DNA from: Novosphingobium sp. NDB2Meth1
GTDB taxonomy: Bacteria; Pseudomonadota; Alphaproteobacteria; Sphingomonadales; Sphingomonadaceae
DNA length: 64,000 bases
Reading direction: 5' to 3'
Assembly: GCF_900117425.1 (NCBI RefSeq)
Contig: NZ_FPEH01000016.1
Coordinates: 310,001 to 374,000 of the forward strand
In this document: piece by piece, positions 63,846 to 64,000 of the stretch
How the letters are laid out: each line of letters begins with the position of its first letter
Numbering within the stretch: position 1 is the first letter of the stretch
Program-made: the position numbers and the translations under genes
The notes under the pieces: model-generated
Told to the model about the DNA's origin: nothing
The model's database searches: none
The model's input: only the letters and a program-made list of their open reading frames with translations

Positions 63846-64000
63846 TCAACCCATGAATCCGTGTTTGTTCTCAATTTCCTCAAGATTCCGGATGAACTGT
63901 TCGCCGTCCGCGATGGCCAGTTCGACAATCCACAAGTCGCGGTCCTGCGCAGCTCGGCGGCTCAGATATTGATCGAACTCCGCTTTATCTTGAGGATCTT
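63846..64000 (-). CDS. C-terminal 50 residues of an unidentified protein (cut by window edge)
   Basis: An open frame enters from the right edge and ends with TGA at 63846-63848. Its visible part is charged and helical (KAEFDQYLSRRAAQDRDLWI, VELAIADGEQFIRNLEEIEN, KHGFMG) with plausible amphipathic spacing. The sequence is less GC-rich than the neighbouring genes. No family is recognised from this fragment. Confidence 0.65.
   Translation of the reverse strand, partial: DPQDKAEFDQYLSRRAAQDRDLWIVELAIADGEQFIRNLEEIENKHGFMG

Noticed and set aside
63836-63846. Perfect 11-bp palindrome ACTCAGTGAGT next to a stop codon
   Set aside because: Too short and without a T-run to be a terminator; likely chance.

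Overview
The window is chromosomal DNA of a GC-rich alphaproteobacterium, most likely a member of the Sphingomonadales (Novosphingobium/Erythrobacter-like). The reasons are the CtrA-network proteins SciP (DUF1153) and TrcR (DUF1013), the alphaproteobacterial small families DUF1192, DUF1465 and YdcH/DUF465, a Coq7-type ubiquinone hydroxylase, a magnesium-type HemB, and the gene orders cpoB-tilS-ftsH and rpe-heparinase-purH. Genes are densely packed with frequent ATGA-type overlaps. I see no insertion sequence, prophage, CRISPR array, rRNA or tRNA gene.

Layout. 1-2.4 kb: an RND efflux permease (cut by the left edge) and its periplasmic adaptor, with a 20-bp dyad upstream. 2.7-3.4 kb: sciP and a tightly coupled small gene. 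3.5-10.9 kb: mnmA, a lipoprotein serine hydrolase, a CDF metal exporter with pdxH, a J-domain chaperone, a YihY membrane protein and fabI. 10.9-18.2 kb: a minus-strand run of a secreted protein, coq7, dsbB, ctpA, an envC-like gene, rlmH, rsfS, nadD and proA. 18.2-22.3 kb: a GANTC-rich gap, an M23 peptidase overlapping a bactofilin gene, then trcR, a quinone oxidoreductase and a DUF1192 gene. 22.5-28.8 kb: clpA with a textbook terminator, the ligase-associated exonuclease/ATP-dependent DNA ligase pair, a truncated globin and a YoaK-like protein. 28.8-37 kb: DUF167, gamma-carbonic anhydrase, GNAT, hemB, a second M23 peptidase, DUF3667, a second quinone reductase and ftsH. 37.1-42.5 kb: tilS, cpoB, a rodZ-like gene and ptsP. 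42.7-46.5 kb: two divergent YdcH genes, DUF1465, an MBL hydrolase, DUF4230 and a six-TM protein. 46.5-53.8 kb: nadA, a CDP-alcohol phosphatidyltransferase, MFS and other membrane proteins, lipB, a CitE-like lyase and an Old Yellow Enzyme. 54-64 kb: an EamA transporter, inositol-phosphate synthase, a sugar-phosphate cytidylyltransferase, DUF2141, rpe, a heparinase-like protein, purH, an alpha/beta hydrolase, a SleB-type hydrolase and a gene cut by the right edge.

Functionally the window is rich in envelope and cell-cycle genes: two active-looking M23 peptidases, one degenerate LytM protein next to a CtpA protease, a bactofilin, RodZ, CpoB, a SleB-type hydrolase, FtsH and ClpA, with SciP and TrcR linking to the CtrA circuit. 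The least conventional proposal is a dispersed CDP-inositol route (inositol-phosphate synthase, cytidylyltransferase, CDP-alcohol phosphatidyltransferase) that could make an inositol phospholipid. Other points of interest are a tilS gene that appears to start with ATT, a structured leader upstream of rpe, and a YdcH/YdcH/DUF1465 cluster of unknown function.
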